Shown here: piece after piece, positions 59,591-64,000 of the stretch
Layout: the number at the start of each line of letters is the position of its first letter
Position numbering within the stretch: position 1 is the first letter of the stretch
NCBI GenBank assembly: GCA_040757055.1
Contig: JBFLXY010000010.1
Coordinates: 1-64,000, forward strand
DNA: 64,000 nt
Source of the DNA: JAJZRJ01 sp040757055
GTDB taxonomy: Bacteria > Desulfobacterota > Desulfobulbia > Desulfobulbales > Desulfurivibrionaceae
Direction of reading: 5' to 3'
Translations under genes and position numbers: made by a program
Notes under the pieces: generated by a model
What the model was told of the DNA's origin: nothing
Seen by the model: the letters and a program-made list of their open reading frames with translations, nothing else
Database searches by the model: none

Positions 59591-59958
59591 TCGACACCTC
59601 GGTGTGGGTAGAGTATTTTCGCAGTGGGAAGCAGTACGGCGAACAGGTGGATTCGCTGCTGGATGAAAACCTGGCAACCACCAACGACCTCATCTTAGCC
59701 GAACTTATTCCCTTTCTGAGGCTGCGAAATCAACGAAAAATCATCACGCTTTTGAACAACTTGGCGAGGATACCGCTCGGCATCGATTGGGAGCAGGTCA
59801 TGGATTTTCAGTATCGCTGCCTCAAGGCAGGGATCAACGGTATCGGTATCCCAGACCTCATCATCGCCCAAAACGCCCGACAGCATGACGCTGCCATTCT
59901 GACCCTGGATCAACATTTTTCACGACTGGCCAAGGTTGTGCCGTTGCGCCTCGCCTGA
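59578..59958 (+). CDS. vapC: VapC-type PIN-domain ribonuclease toxin
   Basis: 126 residues. The PIN active-site acidic residues are present: D6 in LIDTSVW, E in LAELIPF, D in GIPDLII, D in TLDQHF. VapC toxins cleave tRNA or rRNA. It overlaps its antitoxin and converges on purL. Confidence 0.93.
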   Translation: MSVLIDTSVWVEYFRSGKQYGEQVDSLLDENLATTNDLILAELIPFLRLRNQRKIITLLNNLARIPLGIDWEQVMDFQYRCLKAGINGIGIPDLIIAQNARQHDAAILTLDQHFSRLAKVVPLRLA

Positions 59959-59970
59959 GGCAATCCCAAT

Positions 59971-62900
59971 TTACTTCACACACCACTCATAGGCATTCTG
60001 GAACATCTTGAGCCAAGGCGAGACCGGGAGCCCCTTCATGGCTTCCGGCAGGTAGTGGCATTGCCACGGCAGGAAGGCGCGTTCCGGGTGCGGCATCAGC
60101 GCGAGATGGCGGCCGTCCGGTGAGCAGAGGCCAGTGAGGCCGCCGGGCGAGCCGTTGGGGTTGAAGGGGTACGCCTCGGTGGGGTTGCCCGCGTCGTCCA
60201 CATAGACCATGGTGGCGAACTGGTCAGCCAGTACCTGCTGGTGGATGGCCAGGTCCGGGAAGCGGAGGAAGCCCTCGCCGTGATCCACGTGGATGCCGAA
60301 GGTAAGTCCTGCCATGCCCTGGAGCATCATGGCCCGGCTTTCCAGCACCTGCACCGTGACCCAACGGGATTCAAAGCGGTTTGAAAGGTTGTGGACAAAG
60401 CGGGGCTGGCGCTCCGGCGCGATGCCCTGCCACGGCACCCAGCCCAGGAGGCCGAAGAGCTGGCAGCCGTTGCAGATGCCCAGGGTAAAGGTGTCGGGCC
60501 GGTTGTAGAAGGCATGGAACATGGCCTTCAGCTTGTCGTTGAAAAGGATGGTGGCGGCCCAGCCCTTGGCGGAATCGGGCACGTCGGCGTAGGAGAAACC
60601 ACCCACCGCGGCGAGGCCCCGGAAGCCGTCCAAGGTGATGCGGCCGGCCAGCAGGTCGCTCATGGCCACGTCCCACGGCTCGAAGCCCGCGGCATGGAAG
60701 GCGGAACTCATCTCGCGGTCGGAGTTGGAGCCCTCGTCGCGGAGGATGCACACCTTGGGCTTGTTCGTACTCTTCAGGATCGCCGGCGCGGTGGGCTGAG
60801 GCGCAAAGGGCAGCACATACTCCGGCCCCTGGCGGTCGAAGATGTTCCGCTTCTCCTCGGCCGCCATCTCCGGCCCGATCTGGAGCCGTTCGAGCTGGTA
60901 GCTCGTCTCCTCCCACCATTCGCGCAGCAGGCGCATATCCTCGTCGAGCACCAATTCACCATTGACCCGGATACGGATATCCTTGGCCTCGCTGCTGGTG
61001 CCGATGGCCGCGCACGGCACGCCATGTTTGGCCAGGACCGCCTCCACCGCCTTGGCATCGCTGCATTCCACCACCAGGCCCAGTTCCTCGGAAAAGAGGG
61101 CGGCCAGCGGGGCGGCATTGCTGGTGAGATTCAGGTCCAGGCCGCAGTTGCCGGAAAAGGCCATCTCCAGCACCGTGGTGACGAGGCCACCATCGCTGCG
61201 GTCGTGGCCAGCGGAGATAAGGCCGTTGTCGATGAGTTCGTGCACCGCACGGAAGGCCTTTTTCACCAGGGTCGGATCATCCATGTCCGGCGACTCGTTG
61301 CCGATCTGCCCCAGGGTCTGGGCCAGGGCGGTGCCGCCGAGGCGATTTTTCCCACCGCTGAGATCGATAAAGAGCAGATTGGCGCCGGGCTGCTTCAGGT
61401 CCGGGGTGATGATTTTCCCGATATCGGCCATGGCGCCGTAGACCGAGATGACCAGTTCGCGGGGCGACTTCACCGTCTCTTTGCCCACCCTGGTGGCCAT
61501 GGAGAGGCTGTCCTTGCCGCCGTCCACCGCGATGCCCACCTGCTTCATGGCCTCAGCCATGGCCTTGGCCGCGTCGAAGAGGGCCGCGCCCTCGCCGGGC
61601 AGTTTGGGCGCCCACATCCAGTTGGCCGAACACTTCACCTGCTCCAGATCATCGACCCGGGCCCAGACCAGGTTGGTGAGCGCCTCGCCCACCGCCATCC
61701 GGGCGCCGGCCGCCGGACTCACCAGCATCTTGATGGGCTGCTCGCCAATGGCCGTGGCCCCGCCGGAACGGGCGAAATGGCTCTGGGCCACCACCGCCAC
61801 GTCGCTCACCGTGAGCTGCAAGGGGCCGCAGCACTGCTGGCGGGCGATGAGGCCGGTCACGGCCCGGTCCACCTTGTTGGTGAGGAAGCGCTTGGAACCG
61901 ACCGAGACCAGGCGCAGCACGTTATGGAGCGCCTCCTTCACCGTGATCTGCGGCAGGGAAAGCGCTGGCAGCGGCGTTACGGCGCGGCAATCGCTGAAGG
62001 TCTTGATGGGCACGTTGCCGAGCAGCTCGTTCAGTTCGATATCCACCGGCGTGGAGTTGTCCTGGCTGTCGTGCACCACGAAGCGGAGATCGCCGGTCAC
62101 CTCGCCCAGCACCTCGCAGGCCACCTTCTCGCGCTCACAGATCGCCTGGAATTTTTCGATGTTCTCCTTGCGGATCAAGAAGCCGTTGCGCTCCTGGTAC
62201 TCGGCCACGTAAATTTCGAGCACGCTCATGGTGGGGTCGCCCACCCGGATGTTGCGGATCTCGATCCAGCCGCCCGATTTCTCAACAAGCTCTTTCAGCA
62301 CGTTGGCCGGGCCGCCGGCGCCCTGGTCGTGGATCACCTCGATGAGGGTCCTGTCGCCCATCTCGTTGCAGGCGCGGATCACCCGGTTCATCTTCTGTTC
62401 CATCTCGGCGTCGCCGCGCTGCACCGCGTCAAAATCAAGCTCACTCACGTTCTCGCCTTGGAGCATGCTGGAGGCCGCACCGCCGCCGAAACCGACCCGG
62501 TAGGCCGGACCGCCCACCTGGACGATGCACATCCCCTTTTCCGCCTCGGCCTTGGTGGTGTGGCGGTTGTCGATCTGGCCGATGCCGCCGGCGAACATGA
62601 TGGGCTTGAGATAGGCCCAGCGCTCGCCGCTTGGCAGATGCAGGTCAAAGGAGCGGGTAAAGCCCTGGATCAGCGGTTCGCCGAATTTGTTGCCGTAGTC
62701 CGAGGCGCCGTTACTCGCCTCGATCTCGATGGCAAGGGGCGAGGCGAGGTTCTCCGGCCGGGGGTGGGCCTTTTCCCACGGCAGTTTGTAGCCGGGGATT
62801 TCGAGATTGCCCACGCAGTAGCCGGTGGTGCCGGCCATGACGAAGCCGCCCTGGCCGGTTCCCTGCACGTCGCGGATGCGGCCGCCGGTGCCGGTCTCCG

Positions 62901-63762
62901 CACCCGGAAAGGGAGCGACGCCGGTGGGGAAGTTGTGGGTCTCGGCGGTGAAGAGGACGTTGTAGACCACCTCTTCCTCGCGGAGCGGCGAGGGGAGGCC
63001 GGGCTCCGCCGGGATCAGGGTGGTGATGGTATGGCCGCTCACGGCACTGGAGTTGTCGCTAAAGGCGATGACGCTGCCCTTGGGGTGGGCAGCGAGAGTC
63101 GACTTGACCAGGGAAAAAAGGCTTTCCGGCTGCTCCACGCCGTCGATCACCTGTTTGCCGCGGAAAAAGCCGTGGCGGGAGTGCTCGGAATTGGCGTTGT
63201 TGAGGTCCATGATCTCGACGATGGTGGGATTGCGGCCGTGCTTCCTGACGAAGTAGTCGTAGTAGAAGGTGCGGTCCCACTCGTCCATGGAGATGCCGGG
63301 GATGTCCGTGAGACCCTCCGGCCCCTTGGACTTGAGATCGATCTCGTAGACCGCTTCCGGGGTGACGCCGGTCTCGAAGGTGGTGAGCGGCGCCGGGTAG
63401 GGGCACTCGGTCATCCGGTCGTGATGCAGCGCGACAAAGGCGGCCAGATCCTCGCCCTCGGCCACCAGATAGCGGCGGGAGCGCTCCACGCGGGTGACGG
63501 AGGAAAGTCCGGTGGCCTGGCAGATGGAGACCAGGTTGGACGACCAGGCCGTGGCAAAGTTCATGCGCGGCCCCACCTCCACCACCCGGGGGCCGGCAAG
63601 CTGCGGGGTGTCGGTCACCGTCTCGCGCAAAAAGCCGTCGGCCAGGATCAGCCGCAGCTTTTCCAAATCAGCCGCGGCAAGGGGGCCGGTGGATTCGATG
63701 TTGAAGCAGAGTTCGCGATGGCTGTCGAGCTTCCGGTAGAGCTGGCGGACAATGGAGGGCAT
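59971..63762 (-). CDS. purL: phosphoribosylformylglycinamidine synthase, single chain
   Basis: 1263 residues, the large one-chain FGAM synthase of purine synthesis. An amino-terminal PurS-like part, two AIRS-type halves (NANSEHSRHGFF near 190-201; TAETHNFPTGVAPFPGAETGTGGRIRD) and a carboxy-terminal class I glutaminase with nucleophile Cys in LGICNGCQLFGLLG and His-Glu in PHPERAF. The EHSRH wording is closer to the eukaryotic type than to E. coli (EHCRH), from memory. A GC-rich hairpin (GCCCGGC/GCCGGGC followed by gcgaTTTTT, about 63800-63830, minus strand) precedes the start and may be a leader element. Confidence 0.96.
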   Translation of the reverse strand: MPSIVRQLYRKLDSHRELCFNIESTGPLAAADLEKLRLILADGFLRETVTDTPQLAGPRVVEVGPRMNFATAWSSNLVSICQATGLSSVTRVERSRRYLVAEGEDLAAFVALHHDRMTECPYPAPLTTFETGVTPEAVYEIDLKSKGPEGLTDIPGISMDEWDRTFYYDYFVRKHGRNPTIVEIMDLNNANSEHSRHGFFRGKQVIDGVEQPESLFSLVKSTLAAHPKGSVIAFSDNSSAVSGHTITTLIPAEPGLPSPLREEEVVYNVLFTAETHNFPTGVAPFPGAETGTGGRIRDVQGTGQGGFVMAGTTGYCVGNLEIPGYKLPWEKAHPRPENLASPLAIEIEASNGASDYGNKFGEPLIQGFTRSFDLHLPSGERWAYLKPIMFAGGIGQIDNRHTTKAEAEKGMCIVQVGGPAYRVGFGGGAASSMLQGENVSELDFDAVQRGDAEMEQKMNRVIRACNEMGDRTLIEVIHDQGAGGPANVLKELVEKSGGWIEIRNIRVGDPTMSVLEIYVAEYQERNGFLIRKENIEKFQAICEREKVACEVLGEVTGDLRFVVHDSQDNSTPVDIELNELLGNVPIKTFSDCRAVTPLPALSLPQITVKEALHNVLRLVSVGSKRFLTNKVDRAVTGLIARQQCCGPLQLTVSDVAVVAQSHFARSGGATAIGEQPIKMLVSPAAGARMAVGEALTNLVWARVDDLEQVKCSANWMWAPKLPGEGAALFDAAKAMAEAMKQVGIAVDGGKDSLSMATRVGKETVKSPRELVISVYGAMADIGKIITPDLKQPGANLLFIDLSGGKNRLGGTALAQTLGQIGNESPDMDDPTLVKKAFRAVHELIDNGLISAGHDRSDGGLVTTVLEMAFSGNCGLDLNLTSNAAPLAALFSEELGLVVECSDAKAVEAVLAKHGVPCAAIGTSSEAKDIRIRVNGELVLDEDMRLLREWWEETSYQLERLQIGPEMAAEEKRNIFDRQGPEYVLPFAPQPTAPAILKSTNKPKVCILRDEGSNSDREMSSAFHAAGFEPWDVAMSDLLAGRITLDGFRGLAAVGGFSYADVPDSAKGWAATILFNDKLKAMFHAFYNRPDTFTLGICNGCQLFGLLGWVPWQGIAPERQPRFVHNLSNRFESRWVTVQVLESRAMMLQGMAGLTFGIHVDHGEGFLRFPDLAIHQQVLADQFATMVYVDDAGNPTEAYPFNPNGSPGGLTGLCSPDGRHLALMPHPERAFLPWQCHYLPEAMKGLPVSPWLKMFQNAYEWCVK

Positions 63763-63955
63763 GGCGTTCCCAAAATAAATTCAGAGAGTTATCACAAAAA
63801 TCGCGCCCGGCATCCGGGCCGGGCAAACCGAAGCAACTCTACCACGAATGGGGCCGGAACGCCGTTTTTTTGTGGCGGGATTTTTTGGGTTGCTGCCGCT
63901 GTATTTCCCGACCATGCCATTGCCTCGCCGGCATCGGCCATGGTACCTTCCCGCC

Positions 63956-64000
63956 ATGAGTGCGCCGCAAAAAACAGAACTTCTCGCTCCGGCCGGGAGT
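63956..64000 (+). CDS. U32-family peptidase-like protein, partial
   Basis: Only the first 15 codons are in the window. MSAPQKTELLAPAGS ends with the TELLAPAGS stretch characteristic of U32 peptidase/RlhA-type proteins. Cut by the window edge. No strong ribosome site is visible upstream. The gap 63763-63955 to purL contains the purL leader hairpin and no other gene. Confidence 0.65.
   Translation, partial: MSAPQKTELLAPAGS

Noticed and set aside
1..64000. CRISPR array, rRNA, ordinary tRNA genes, transposase or integrase-bearing element
   Set aside because: None was seen: no regularly spaced repeats, no cloverleaf other than tmRNA, and no transposase motifs. The only tyrosine recombinase is of the housekeeping Xer type.

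Overview
The window is high-GC, gene-dense bacterial chromosome. It most likely comes from a sulfur-metabolising Desulfobacterota (former Deltaproteobacteria, Desulfobulbia-like). This rests on protein-family resemblance read by eye: a YeeE/YedE-TusA-DsrE-type sulfur relay, an A-adding tRNA nucleotidyltransferase fused to DHH and CBS domains, a sigma-54 network with many single-domain receivers next to a TSUP exporter, and a delta-type type IV pilus locus. No database search was run.

Layout. 0-2.9 kb: palindromic element, a short secreted peptide, a DmeF-like metal exporter with a MarR regulator, and an inositol monophosphatase. 2.9-3.3 kb: a dispersed repeat, with an inverted partial copy at 9.4-9.6 kb. 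3.3-6.3 kb: a FliK-like protein and a hybrid sensor kinase. 6.5-9.4 kb: sulfur uptake and sulfur relay genes, ending in a perfect terminator. 9.6-25 kb: housekeeping genes (HIT protein, MobB, a MobA-MoeA fusion, SerS, a diguanylate cyclase, Ddl, GlcD, S21, a Xer recombinase, the tRNA nucleotidyltransferase fusion, a site-2 protease, a DEAD-box helicase).

25.1-38.1 kb is the most unusual part. A divergent locus has, on the minus strand, a sigma-54 activator without a receiver domain, a NifX-like protein, a Cache-type histidine kinase and a receiver. On the plus strand, behind a good sigma-54 promoter, lie a small repeat protein, a degenerate receiver, a receiver, a second Cache-type kinase, a receiver, a TSUP (TauE/SafE) permease, a two-TM protein, a PEP-synthase-like protein without the PEP barrel, and a fourth receiver. 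None of the receivers has an output domain. Three consecutive small proteins share a TFAEAGEFDTA-like motif. I read this as one phosphorelay-controlled transport system of unknown substrate.

38.3-39.3 kb holds tmRNA and smpB. 39.3-52.3 kb is a type IV pilus locus (PilB-like ATPase, PilY1, FimT/PilV/PilW/PilX-like minor pilins, a major-pilin-like protein, and an ABC transporter resembling Myxococcus PilGHI). 52.4-57.0 kb: a YhaM-like nuclease, a membrane-anchored HtrA-like protease with a coiled-coil insertion, LemA and two TPM proteins. 57.1-60.0 kb is an accessory patch: a lone antitoxin-like gene, a broken regulator, an orphan BglII-like endonuclease, a flavin reductase and two toxin-antitoxin pairs. 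60-63.8 kb is single-chain PurL. The window ends in the first codons of a U32-peptidase-like gene.
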